This document shows positions 22,646 through 30,352 of a stretch of DNA of 34,239 nucleotides, piece after piece. Location: IMG/VR virus record IMGVR_UViG_3300006752_000103, positions 1-34,239 of that record. One strand, given 5' to 3'. Positions within the stretch are counted from its first letter, which is position 1. The number at the start of each line of letters is the position of its first letter. Under the pieces are notes generated by a model. That model saw nothing but the letters and a program-made list of their open reading frames with translations. It did not search any database and was not told the origin of the DNA. The position numbers were made by a program, and so were the translations under genes. The stretch comes from a virus.

Positions 22646-25318
22646 ATGGCTGCAAGAACACCACCACGTAATGTAGAGATTAAAGGGCAGGAGCATATGC
22701 TTGCCTACATTACGCCAGCGGAAGGTGAGTTGCTCAAAGCGCATGGCGGTTCAGGTGAACCGGGTCCTATGGGTATTCCTGCGTTTGCGGATACTGGTGG
22801 GCCTGCTGGCGGGTCCCCCGGTAGTGGCCCCGGCGACCCGGATGGCGGCGGGGACGCAGGCGAAGGTCCCGCTTATTTAATGGACGCAATTCGAAGACCC
22901 GGATATTACTGGCATATGAGTGAACGCGGAGAAGGCGGTTCGCAGGTTCAAGTTCGCATAGGTTCAAAACAAGATACCACCCAAGCCCGAAAATACGCAA
23001 GTATGGATAATCCCGGCTGGAATCAAGGTGTGGAAGCCTATATTAACAAACTAGCACCAAAACCCTACGATGTACGTTTAGCAGAACGTGAGGCAGGAAC
23101 CACAGCCGGAACCGGAACCACAGCCGGAACCGGCTCTACACAATATGGCGTTTCTTCTTCTGGTATATCTTCAGAAACTGGGGCATTATCCTTCGATGTA
23201 GAAGGTATTCTAAATAGCTTTCAACAAGATGCACAGGCCGTAAAAGCTGCGTCAACAAGCAACTACGGTGAAACTGGTTTTGTTCCCCAGCAGGAAGCCT
23301 TAACAAAGCAAAGCTACACCAGCAAGTTTGTAGACTTTGGCAGTCAATATTACGGACTGAAGGGTCTGGGCGACTGGACATCCATTGGGGTTGACCCCGA
23401 ACTTACTCCGCCAGTAGATGAGGAAACTACCGCGCCTAGTGATGACGACCGTGGAGACGGTGTTGATGAGGGCATGGACACCTTGGGTTCTTTAATAGGT
23501 GACCCAGATACGCCGGGTCTTGGTGCGGGTGTTTCCTTCGGCCTAGATGCTGTTGATTTTGATGTTGCCGGTATGACCTACGCAGAATCTCTTGCGTCCT
23601 TGGGCCTCACAGATTTAATTGGCAGTGTCGGGATGGATATTTTAGGACCGGCTCTTTCGGGTAACTTTGACGATATAAGTTTTAAAGATGCCTTTGGTTC
23701 TGTGCCTGACAATTTAAAAGATTCAGCAGCATCTGTAGCCAAGAAAGAAGCTTGGTCTGTCGATAATATTGCAAAAAAGGGCCTTGGTCTGGCGTTTAGT
23801 GCAATGCCGATGGGTTCTATGATAGGCGGCATATTAAACGGTCAAACAGTCAAGAACGCCTTTGGTCACAACAGTCTTCGCCCCTCTGGTATTTTGGGAA
23901 TAGTTGCAGACGCAGTACACTACACTCAGTTTAATGATATGGCAGCAATGAAGGCCGCTAGTCAAGGAATCTCTTTTAGTTCTGACTTTACAGGGAACCT
24001 AAACGATTACGACACAGGCTTTGCTTTAGACTTCGGTATGGGCGGCATAACCCGCGCCCCCGGTTCGCGAACCTACACAGGAAATATGCGTGGTTTGAGC
24101 CACGGACAAGTAACAGCCCTAGAGGCAATTTCCAAGGGATACACATACGCTGGATATAACATGAACGACGGTACTGGCAAGGCCGTTGGAACCTCGATAG
24201 CTTCAACAGGCGGTCTGCAAATAGACCCATCAAACCCTTTTGCCGGATACATTTCAGCAAAGGGAAATCCTGTTAACGCTTTTGGTCAGGGTTCATACTA
24301 TGCTACTATGGACCAAGTTAACGCTTTTGCAAGCACTTATAATGTATCCTCCGCAGCCGTTCAAACTGCCTTGAACAATGCACGAAACAAACAGGGTACT
24401 TTCCAAGAAAATATTACTGCGGAAATAGAAGCTAATCTTTCGAACATAACTCAGTCACAACTAGCCGGTACTTATACACCGGGTACGACAGCAGGATTTG
24501 TCGGAACACCAAAAGGTGGCGCACCGGGGGCTGGAACTTACCAGTCGGGTATTACAGGATACGCCGGGTCAGGGAATTACGGTAATGTAACCAGTGGTGG
24601 TGCTGCCTTTGGTCCGGGTACTCCGGGATACTCTCCGTCTTACGATGAGGATGATTTAGGCACCGCTCCAACAACACCATCTACTCCAAGCGCACCTTCG
24701 GCACCCGCTGATGACCCATACGCTAATGAATCGGAGTTTGGTGCTGGCGACTTTGGTGGTGGTGATAATGATGGAGGTATGGGTCACGGCGGCGGCGGTA
24801 TGTCAGATAGAGGCGGTTTTGAAGGTTTTGAAGGTGACGCTCGCGGAGGTATGATTACCCACGGCAGACCTCAAAATAGGAACGCTTACGCTATGGGAAC
24901 CCCGCCAGCAGGGGTACAAGCCTCACAGAGCGGTTTTATCGACCGCCCGCCATCACAGGTCTCTGAAGCCGGTAAAGTCGCTGACAACCGCCCTATGAAG
25001 GCTAAAGAGGGTACTTATATCCTAAATGCTGCTGCCGTCGAGTTCGCGGGAGAAAAAGACATCCGAAAGATGATTATGGATGCCCAGAAGGAAGCGGTTC
25101 GCAGGGGTCTGTCCACAGATGACTTCGAACGTCACTCAAACCTGATTGACATTGCGGTGTCGAGCGGCGAAGTAACTATCGCCCCACACCTAGTAAAGAT
25201 TATTGGCGAAGACCGCCTAGAAAAGATTAATAAACGAGGCATTCGGAAAACCGAACAGCGCATTGCAGAAAATGGACAGCAGCCTGTCCAAGCAGCGCGA
25301 GGTGGTTTCCTAGCCTAA
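22646..25318 (+). CDS. Large glycine-rich virion protein
   Basis: An 890-residue protein between portal and scaffold. The first 60 and about 640-760 residues are low-complexity Gly/Pro/Ser/Thr segments, including a T-A-G-T-G repeat near 150-157. A middle domain (about 290-590) contains hydrophobic helices (G-L-A-F-S-A-M-P-M-G-S-M-I-G-G) and a repeat of F-G-Q-G-S and N-A-F. The C-terminal 100 residues (E-G-T-Y-I-L-N-A-A-A-V-E-F-A-G and I-D-I-A-V-S-S-G-E-V-T-I-A-P-H-L-V) form a compact domain that I have seen in other large phage virion proteins. It may be an internal or ejected protein; this is inference. AAAGGAA precedes the start. Confidence 0.8.
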   Translation: MAARTPPRNVEIKGQEHMLAYITPAEGELLKAHGGSGEPGPMGIPAFADTGGPAGGSPGSGPGDPDGGGDAGEGPAYLMDAIRRPGYYWHMSERGEGGSQVQVRIGSKQDTTQARKYASMDNPGWNQGVEAYINKLAPKPYDVRLAEREAGTTAGTGTTAGTGSTQYGVSSSGISSETGALSFDVEGILNSFQQDAQAVKAASTSNYGETGFVPQQEALTKQSYTSKFVDFGSQYYGLKGLGDWTSIGVDPELTPPVDEETTAPSDDDRGDGVDEGMDTLGSLIGDPDTPGLGAGVSFGLDAVDFDVAGMTYAESLASLGLTDLIGSVGMDILGPALSGNFDDISFKDAFGSVPDNLKDSAASVAKKEAWSVDNIAKKGLGLAFSAMPMGSMIGGILNGQTVKNAFGHNSLRPSGILGIVADAVHYTQFNDMAAMKAASQGISFSSDFTGNLNDYDTGFALDFGMGGITRAPGSRTYTGNMRGLSHGQVTALEAISKGYTYAGYNMNDGTGKAVGTSIASTGGLQIDPSNPFAGYISAKGNPVNAFGQGSYYATMDQVNAFASTYNVSSAAVQTALNNARNKQGTFQENITAEIEANLSNITQSQLAGTYTPGTTAGFVGTPKGGAPGAGTYQSGITGYAGSGNYGNVTSGGAAFGPGTPGYSPSYDEDDLGTAPTTPSTPSAPSAPADDPYANESEFGAGDFGGGDNDGGMGHGGGGMSDRGGFEGFEGDARGGMITHGRPQNRNAYAMGTPPAGVQASQSGFIDRPPSQVSEAGKVADNRPMKAKEGTYILNAAAVEFAGEKDIRKMIMDAQKEAVRRGLSTDDFERHSNLIDIAVSSGEVTIAPHLVKIIGEDRLEKINKRGIRKTEQRIAENGQQPVQAARGGFLA

Positions 25319-25328
25319 AGAATCCGCT

Positions 25329-25390
25329 GGCTACCCACGAGTTCGTGGCCCCAGCACAACCGGAGCGGCTACCCACAGCCATGTGGCCCC
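25329..25390 (+). repeat. Two tandem hairpin repeats ahead of scaffold gene
   Basis: Two 24-base units, 25329-25352 and 25367-25390, share GGCTACCCAC at the left and GTGGCCCC at the right. Inside, CCACG-AGTT-CGTGG and CCACA-GCCA-TGTGG are both perfect five-pair stems. The closing pair differs as G-C versus A-T, a compensatory change. They fill the 90-base gap between the glycine-rich protein and scaffold genes. Confidence 0.85.
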
Positions 25391-25408
25391 GCAAGTGAGG
25401 TAAATAAA

Positions 25409-26320
25409 ATGGCAAAAGCAAGAGGCCACCGTGCCAACAAAGCAAACGACTCTTTTGGAACCGTCAACAATGAAAGTCTCTATCGTGGAAAGTACCGCGA
25501 TGAAGTCTACAAGGACGAAGAAAATGAGGCGGGTGCAGAAGCCCAACAAGATGCTGACCCTGCAGAACAAGAAGCGGCTACTCAGCAAGATGGAACGGGC
25601 AGTAGTTTCGTGGAACAAAAGAAGGAAGCTTCAGACGACCACGACTACAAAAAACGGTATGATGACTTGAAGCGTCATTATGACGACAAGGTAAACGAGT
25701 TCAAAAGTGAAATCGAAAACCTTCGCCAGACAATGACAAATCATGCGGCGGAAATGCCACGAGGCGTAACTCCACCGCGAACAATGGAAGAACTGGAAGA
25801 GTTCAAGGAACGCTACCCAGATGTGTTCGAAGTTGTTCAAACAGTTTCAAGCATGCAAACCGAAACACAGGTTGCAAAACTTCGTGAAGAACTAGGTTCG
25901 ATTAAGGAACGGGAACAAGCCCTAGAGAAGAAAAACGCCTACGAGCAGCTTCTCAGATTGCATCCAGACTTTAATGAAATCAAAACGGACCAACAGTTCC
26001 TTTCATGGCTAGAAGAGCAGCCAAGCTCTATTGCAGAAGGTATCTACAAAAACAGTACCGATGTGAAATGGGCGGCACGGGTCATAGACCTCTACAAAGC
26101 CGACACAGGCTTAACGACTACAAAGAAGAAAACCAAGTCTGCATCTGCTGCAGAAGCCGTAACAAAAACCCCTGCACGGGAAGTTAAGGCTGAAAGCACA
26201 GACGGTAAACGGGTTTGGAAAGCTTCGCAAATCGCCAAGATGAAACCGCACGAGTTCGAAAAGCTGGAAAGCGAATTGGACGCGGCACGGTCTGAAGGGC
26301 GAATCGACTTCAACTCTTAA
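25409..26320 (+). CDS. Probable scaffolding protein
   Basis: A 303-residue, highly charged, mostly helical protein directly before the capsid gene. Residues 30-75 are acidic and Gln-rich; 80-110 and 140-180 form coiled coils (Y-D-D-L-K-R-H-Y-D-D-K-V and K-L-R-E-E-L-G-S-I-K-E-R-E-Q). The C-terminal third is basic (K-K-K-T-K-S), as expected for the capsid-binding end of a scaffold. The two hairpins and GTGAGG lie upstream. Made in large amounts and removed before DNA packaging in known systems. Confidence 0.85.
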   Translation: MAKARGHRANKANDSFGTVNNESLYRGKYRDEVYKDEENEAGAEAQQDADPAEQEAATQQDGTGSSFVEQKKEASDDHDYKKRYDDLKRHYDDKVNEFKSEIENLRQTMTNHAAEMPRGVTPPRTMEELEEFKERYPDVFEVVQTVSSMQTETQVAKLREELGSIKEREQALEKKNAYEQLLRLHPDFNEIKTDQQFLSWLEEQPSSIAEGIYKNSTDVKWAARVIDLYKADTGLTTTKKKTKSASAAEAVTKTPAREVKAESTDGKRVWKASQIAKMKPHEFEKLESELDAARSEGRIDFNS

Positions 26321-26351
26321 TACTTAAACCTCAAAATGGAAGGAAAAGCAA

Positions 26352-27332
26352 ATGGCTTTTAATTCGGCATCAGGTTACAATAACCTGCCTTCCGGTAACT
26401 TTACACCGGAAATCTTTAGCCAAAAAGTCCTCAAGTTTTTTCGTCGCGCTTCGGTTGCTGAAGACATCACGAATACTGATTACGCTGGCGAAATTGAGAA
26501 CTTTGGCGATACAGTACGTATCATTAAAGAACCAACAATCACAGTAAGTGCCTACTCACGTGGCTCTGTGGTTAACCCACAAGACTTGGCTGACGACCAG
26601 ACAACTATGGTTGTTGACCAAGCAAACGCATTTGCGTTCAAAATTGATGACATCGAAGAGCGTCAGTCTCATGTTAACTTTGAGGCACTGGCTACTTCTT
26701 CAGGTGCATACTCTTTGAAGCGCAAGTACGACTTCAACGTTCTGCAAGCAATTGCTAACGGTGCTGGCCTTGCCGGTGCTGATGACGCATCACTTGCCGG
26801 TGGTTTGTTGAACACCAACACTGCTCTGGGTACTGCTGGTACACCAATTGCAGTTCACACTGCTCCAGACAACGCTGTCAACCTGATGCTAGAAATGGCA
26901 AAAGAACTTGACGAGCAGTCTGTTCCAGAAGAGAATCGTTGGTTCGTTGCTTCTCCTGCTTTCTACTCAAAGCTGTTCTCAGCCGGTGCAAAGTTTGCAG
27001 AAGTACAGGTAACCGGCGACGGCACCTCACCACTGCGGAACGGTCTTGTAATGCAAGGTCAGATTGCTGGCTTCAACTGCTACAAGTCAACTGCTCTGGT
27101 AGCAGGCGGCACAGATGCAATTAGCATCTCGGGTGTTACTGCTGCTGCAGGTGAAGCTGTTGTTTTGGCTGGTCACATGTCAGCCGTTGCAACTGCATCT
27201 CACATTGCAAAAACCGAAGTAGTTCGGTCAACTGAAACTTTCTCCGACATCGTTCGTGGTCTTCATGTGTTTGGACGTAAAGTCCTTCGCCCAGAAGCAC
27301 TCGTTCGCGGTGTTGTAGACACTGTAGCATAG
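26352..27332 (+). CDS. Major capsid protein
   Basis: A 326-residue protein that builds the head shell. The N-terminal arm (N-L-P-S-G-N-F-T-P-E-I-F-S-Q-K-V), then T-V-R-I-I-K-E-P-T-I-T-V and V-V-D-Q-A-N-A-F-A-F-K-I-D-D-I are typical of HK97-fold capsids of this phage type. The C-terminal part ends with R-G-L-H-V-F-G-R-K-V-L-R-P-E-A-L. It lies between scaffold and a small beta protein. GGAAGGAAAAG precedes the ATG. Codons differ from its neighbours in favouring GCT, GTT and AAC, fitting high expression. Confidence 0.93.
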   Translation: MAFNSASGYNNLPSGNFTPEIFSQKVLKFFRRASVAEDITNTDYAGEIENFGDTVRIIKEPTITVSAYSRGSVVNPQDLADDQTTMVVDQANAFAFKIDDIEERQSHVNFEALATSSGAYSLKRKYDFNVLQAIANGAGLAGADDASLAGGLLNTNTALGTAGTPIAVHTAPDNAVNLMLEMAKELDEQSVPEENRWFVASPAFYSKLFSAGAKFAEVQVTGDGTSPLRNGLVMQGQIAGFNCYKSTALVAGGTDAISISGVTAAAGEAVVLAGHMSAVATASHIAKTEVVRSTETFSDIVRGLHVFGRKVLRPEALVRGVVDTVA

Positions 27333-27344
27333 GGAGGCTGACAC

Positions 27345-27761
27345 ATGGCTACTTACACTGTGACTGGTGCCGTTGCTGGCATCCCTGTCGGGCATAAAGC
27401 CCAAGTGATTGAGGTTGTTCTTGACTTCTCAACTACTGCTCTTGCAACCGGCGAAGACATCGACGTTTTCGAAATCCCTGCAAACACTCTCGTGTTAAAC
27501 GCAGGTATCGAAGTGTTGACTCTTGCTTCTACAGGTTCACCAACTCTTGACTTGGGTGATGGCACTGCTGCTGACACTTGGGTTACTGATGTAGCAGGTC
27601 ACACTGCTGTTGGTTACGAGATTGGCTCAACTCCAATCATGTACTCTGCTGCCGATAACATCGACATGAAAGCAATCACTGCTGATTTCGATGGTAAGGT
27701 TCGCGTGTTCGCAACTGTAGTTCCAATGGGTGCGGCAGAAACTGCTGCAGCATTTGCCTAA
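27345..27761 (+). CDS. Probable head decoration protein
   Basis: A 138-residue beta-rich, Ala/Thr-rich protein (E-V-V-L-D-F-S-T-T-A-L-A-T-G-E-D and N-T-L-V-L-N-A-G-I-E-V) directly after the capsid gene, with the same codon preference. Small proteins here are commonly capsid decoration proteins or fibers. GGGAGGCTG lies before the ATG. It has no cysteine. The exact role is inference from position and composition. Confidence 0.75.
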   Translation: MATYTVTGAVAGIPVGHKAQVIEVVLDFSTTALATGEDIDVFEIPANTLVLNAGIEVLTLASTGSPTLDLGDGTAADTWVTDVAGHTAVGYEIGSTPIMYSAADNIDMKAITADFDGKVRVFATVVPMGAAETAAAFA

Positions 27762-27771
27762 TTAACTGTCG

Positions 27772-27793
27772 GGGGGCAGGGCAACTTGCCCCC
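27772..27793 (+). promoter_or_regulatory. Hairpin with G-rich loop, copy 2
   Basis: GGGGGCA pairs with TGCCCCC, loop GGGCAACT, 11 bases after the stop of the decoration gene. It matches copy 1 at 14697 apart from a compensated G-C/A-T pair and one loop base. Six T follow eight bases after the stem, so it may also end part of the capsid transcripts. Confidence 0.75.
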
Positions 27794-27822
27794 TTGACAC
27801 CTTTTTTATTTTATGATATAAG
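27794..27822 (+). promoter_or_regulatory. Strong promoter of the lysis and tail block
   Basis: TTGACA, a 17-base T-rich spacer, then TATAAG. The -35 box abuts the hairpin stem. The next gene starts 30 bases downstream. Confidence 0.8.
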
Positions 27823-27851
27823 CAAGCAACCTTGCCGGGGGTAAACCCACT

Positions 27852-28148
27852 ATGCCACGTAAAAAAGAAACACCGATAAAGAAAACAACAACAGGCAAGG
27901 GCGCGAATTATCGTCCTACCAAGTCTGGTGCAGGAATGACTGCAAAAGGTGTAAAAGAGTATAGAAAAAAGAATCCCGGCAGTAAATTAAAGACTGCTGT
28001 TACTGGTAAAGTAAAACCCGGAAGCAAAGATGCCAAGCGTCGCAAGTCTTTTTGTGCAAGGTCTGCAGGACAAATGAAGAAGTTTCCTAAAGCAGCAAAA
28101 GACCCGAACAGTCGTTTGCGTCAAGCCCGTAAGAGGTGGAAATGTTAG
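27852..28148 (+). CDS. Small very basic protein
   Basis: A 98-residue protein with about 35 Lys/Arg. The pattern K-N-P-G-S-K-L-K-T-A-V-T-G then P-G-S-K-D-A-K-R-R-K-S-F-C-A-R-S belongs, from memory, to a family of small basic proteins common in marine phages (DUF6321-like). Such proteins may pack with DNA in the virion, but no role is shown. It is the first gene after the 27794 promoter and overlaps the holin gene by seven bases. Confidence 0.75.
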   Translation: MPRKKETPIKKTTTGKGANYRPTKSGAGMTAKGVKEYRKKNPGSKLKTAVTGKVKPGSKDAKRRKSFCARSAGQMKKFPKAAKDPNSRLRQARKRWKC

Positions 28149-28528
28149 CAGCCCTAATTGGACCAATCTCAAACCTAGCCGGAACATGGCTAGAAGGCAA
28201 GGTTGAAAAGACCAAAGCCGAAACTGGTGCGAAGGTAGCCAAAGCAAAAGCTGAAGCTGTCATCATGGAAAAGAAAGCTACCGGTGAAATCGACTGGGAC
28301 TTGAAGATGGCAGATGCTTCTGCATCCTCGTGGAAAGACGAGTGGCTGACAATTTTGTTTTCTGTGCCATTGATTTTAGCCTTTTGTGGTGAGTGGGGTC
28401 GGCAGATTGTTACTGATGGCTTTACAGCTTTAGAAACTATGCCCGAATACTATCGTTATACTCTTGGTGTTATTGTAAGTGCAAGCTTCGGAACACGAGC
28501 AGCAACAAAGTTTTTTGGTAAGAAATGA
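28142..28528 (+). CDS. Holin, three-helix GTA type
   Basis: A 128-residue membrane protein that should open the inner membrane for lysozyme release. The N-terminal helix (L-I-G-P-I-S-N-L-A-G-T-W-L) is followed by a charged coiled stretch, then S-S-W-K-D-E-W-L-T-I-L-F-S-V-P-L, a family signature, and a last helix Y-T-L-G-V-I-V-S-A-S-F-G. The layout fits the GTA_holin_3TM family. The in-frame GTG at 28136 is an alternative start; ATG 28142 has AGAGG in place. It ends as ATGA with a 35-residue gene. Confidence 0.85.
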   Translation: MLAALIGPISNLAGTWLEGKVEKTKAETGAKVAKAKAEAVIMEKKATGEIDWDLKMADASASSWKDEWLTILFSVPLILAFCGEWGRQIVTDGFTALETMPEYYRYTLGVIVSASFGTRAATKFFGKK

Positions 28529-28632
28529 AAACAATACTAAAACTACTAAGTAAATTATTGCCTAGTGTTGAAAGTGGTGACTTGTCAAAGCACCGTTTGT
28601 ATACGACTAGATATGAAGATTTGTGTAAATGA
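28525..28632 (+). CDS. 35-residue hypothetical peptide in the lysis block
   Basis: A short frame starting M-K-T-I-L-K-L-L-S-K-L-L and ending Y-E-D-L-C-K. It is joined to the holin before it and the membrane protein after it by ATGA overlaps on both sides, which is good evidence that it is translated. The N-terminus is an amphipathic basic helix. No family recognised. Confidence 0.65.
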   Translation: MKTILKLLSKLLPSVESGDLSKHRLYTTRYEDLCK

Positions 28633-28844
28633 TTACGGTAGAGCAATTCCTTGCTTGGAAGATACTGCCTCGTTGCATGATGCTGGCAAGCACAGTTATG
28701 TCTTGGCGATGTGCTGAGTGGTTCATGGGATTAGATACTCCCACCGCTGCTCAGAGTGCTTTTGTATCTGTAGTTATGGGTGTAATGACGGGTGTATTTG
28801 GGATTTGGATGGGTCATGAACACAAAGGTGACAACAAGAGTTAA
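28629..28844 (+). CDS. Small membrane protein of the lysis block
   Basis: A 71-residue protein with two hydrophobic segments (I-L-P-R-C-M-M-L-A-S-T-V-M and F-V-S-V-V-M-G-V-M-T-G-V-F-G-I-W) and a charged, histidine-containing C-terminus (H-E-H-K-G-D). It may be a second holin or antiholin-type protein; only place and topology support this. It overlaps the DUF1289 gene by 29 bases. Confidence 0.7.
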   Translation: MITVEQFLAWKILPRCMMLASTVMSWRCAEWFMGLDTPTAAQSAFVSVVMGVMTGVFGIWMGHEHKGDNKS

Positions 28845-28947
28845 AAGTCCGTGTGTCGGTATATGCACATTAGATTCTGCAGGAAAGTATTGTACTGGCT
28901 GTGGTAGAACTATAGAGCAGATAATCAGTCGAGGTAAAACTAGATGA
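28816..28947 (+). CDS. DUF1289-type small cysteine protein
   Basis: A 43-residue protein with S-P-C-V-G-I-C-T-L-D and Y-C-T-G-C-G-R-T-I-E, matching the four-cysteine pattern of DUF1289, a family found in proteobacteria and here carried by a phage. It probably binds zinc or iron-sulfur. The function is unknown. It overlaps the previous gene and ends in ATGA with lysozyme. Confidence 0.82.
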   Translation: MNTKVTTRVKSPCVGICTLDSAGKYCTGCGRTIEQIISRGKTR

Positions 28948-29429
28948 AATACAATACTTCACACTTCTTAGATAAACTCATTGAACACGAAGGTATGGTC
29001 CTGACTGTTTATGAAGATAGCTTGGGTATTGAAACTATCGGAATTGGTCGTAACCTCAAAGACCGGGGAATCACCAAAGAAGAACTAGAGTACATGGATA
29101 TCCCCAGCATAGCGGTTATCTACGAGCATGGTATTACGGAAGCTGATGCTCGTTACCTTGCCCTGAACGACATCCGCATTGTTGAAAACGAATTGTGCCG
29201 GGTGCATGAATGTGTGGAAAACCTAGATTCGGTTCGCCAGTTAATCCTCATGGACATGGCCTTTAACATGGGTGTCCCTCGCCTGTGCAAGTTCGTGAAG
29301 ATGTGGAATGGTATCCACGAGGGTCGGTTTGATATCGCCGGAATGGAGATGATGGATTCGCGGTGGGCAAAACAAGTAGGTTCGCGGGCCGTTAAACTTT
29401 CAGACGCTATGAAAGCAGGAGAATTTTAG
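28944..29429 (+). CDS. Endolysin, T4-type lysozyme (GH24)
   Basis: Cuts peptidoglycan at the end of infection. A 161-residue protein. The catalytic triad is Glu16 (E-H-E-G), Asp25 (Y-E-D) and Thr31 (E-T-I-G-I-G-R), matching Glu11, Asp20 and Thr26 of T4 lysozyme. M-A-F-N-M-G and S-R-W-A-K-Q-V-G-S-R-A complete the family pattern. There is no clear signal sequence, so release through the nearby holin is likely. Confidence 0.93.
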   Translation: MKYNTSHFLDKLIEHEGMVLTVYEDSLGIETIGIGRNLKDRGITKEELEYMDIPSIAVIYEHGITEADARYLALNDIRIVENELCRVHECVENLDSVRQLILMDMAFNMGVPRLCKFVKMWNGIHEGRFDIAGMEMMDSRWAKQVGSRAVKLSDAMKAGEF

Positions 29430-29430
29430 T

Positions 29431-29619
29431 ATGGCAAAGGGGAGAGAAGCATCCGCAAGCGCAGAGAAGCCTGCACGTGGAATACAAGCGGAAATTGACA
29501 ACTTTCGTAGCAAGCCTAAGAACTATGATGATTATTTTGAAGGTATAATCATACCTGAACGCCCCTCTAAGAAAGCTATCGAAGAGTTAAAAAAGGGCAA
29601 ACCTGTGGCGTTTACGTGA
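29431..29619 (+). CDS. Small hypothetical protein
   Basis: A 62-residue charged protein (S-A-S-A-E-K-P-A-R-G, Y-D-D-Y-F-E-G-I-I-I-P-E-R-P). It starts one base after lysozyme. No family recognised. It may be a capsid- or tail-associated peptide; only the position in the late block supports this. Confidence 0.65.
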   Translation: MAKGREASASAEKPARGIQAEIDNFRSKPKNYDDYFEGIIIPERPSKKAIEELKKGKPVAFT

Positions 29620-29981
29620 TGCCCCTAACATCCAAAGGTAAAGAAGTTATGAAATCCATGAAACGAACCTACGGGGGTAAAAAGGGTGAGCAAGTTTTCT
29701 ACGCAACCGCCAACGCCGGAAAACTTGAAGGCGTGGAGAAAGAACAAGAACTCAAGAAAGGTGGCAGGGTTAGAAAAGCTAGCAAATCGACGAAGTCTAA
29801 AACGAAGAGCAAAAGTAGAGTTAATGAGGCTGGCAACTATACTAAGCCCGAACTAAGAAAGCGTATCTTTAACAGAATAAAGGCTGGCAGCAAAGGTGGA
29901 AAACCCGGTCAGTGGTCTGCACGTAAAGCACAGATGTTAGCTGCAGCCTACAAAAAGGCTGGTGGCGGATACCGCGACTGA
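29619..29981 (+). CDS. Small basic protein with conserved C-terminal domain
   Basis: A 120-residue protein. The first part, P-L-T-S-K-G-K-E-V-M-K-S-M and K-G-E-Q-V-F-Y-A-T-A-N-A-G-K, is a motif seen in several marine phage proteins. A Lys/Ser-rich linker leads to V-N-E-A-G-N-Y-T-K-P-E-L-R-K-R and P-G-Q-W-S-A-R-K-A-Q-M-L, a second conserved part that I recall from phage and plankton metagenome proteins of unknown function. The start at 29619 overlaps the previous stop (TGATG); GTG 29616 is an alternative. Confidence 0.75.
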   Translation: MPLTSKGKEVMKSMKRTYGGKKGEQVFYATANAGKLEGVEKEQELKKGGRVRKASKSTKSKTKSKSRVNEAGNYTKPELRKRIFNRIKAGSKGGKPGQWSARKAQMLAAAYKKAGGGYRD

Positions 29982-30169
29982 TGGAAAAGCAAATCATTAC
30001 GGGCTTGATGGCTATTATGATTGGCCTTGCCGGTTGGAACCTTAAAACAACTCACGACCTGAGTATCACTGTCAGCAACATGCAGGTTAGCCACGCAGAC
30101 AAGGACGCTATTCAAGATATGAAGATGGCTATCCAGCGGCTAGAACTCCTGTTGTTACAGGACCAATGA
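29981..30169 (+). CDS. Small membrane-anchored protein, spanin-like
   Basis: A 62-residue protein with an N-terminal membrane helix (I-I-T-G-L-M-A-I-M-I-G-L-A-G-W) and a short helical body (M-K-M-A-I-Q-R-L-E-L-L-L-L). The topology would suit an inner-membrane spanin subunit, but it is shorter than known ones. It ends in ATGA with the next small gene. Confidence 0.65.
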   Translation: MEKQIITGLMAIMIGLAGWNLKTTHDLSITVSNMQVSHADKDAIQDMKMAIQRLELLLLQDQ

Positions 30170-30345
30170 TTGAGTTCGTCCTTACTGTTTACATGGGTGC
30201 AACCTTAATAGACCAAACCCAACGGTTCGCGGACATCGACAAATGCCTGTACTTTGCAGAACGGCTGTCTAACCAGCGACCAGTTCCCGTAGGAGATAAT
30301 AGACGACTTAAAATAACAGCGGTATGCAAACCAACCCCAAAATGA
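30166..30345 (+). CDS. 59-residue possible exported protein
   Basis: The frame M-I-E-F-V-L-T-V-Y-M-G-A-T-L-I-D begins in ATGA with the previous gene. A short hydrophobic start precedes a polar body with two cysteines (D-K-C-L-Y-F-A-E-R-L and A-V-C-K-P). The plan is like that of the gene at 15771. No lipobox is visible, so an outer-membrane spanin is not supported. Confidence 0.65.
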   Translation: MIEFVLTVYMGATLIDQTQRFADIDKCLYFAERLSNQRPVPVGDNRRLKITAVCKPTPK

Positions 30346-30352
30346 GGAAGCT

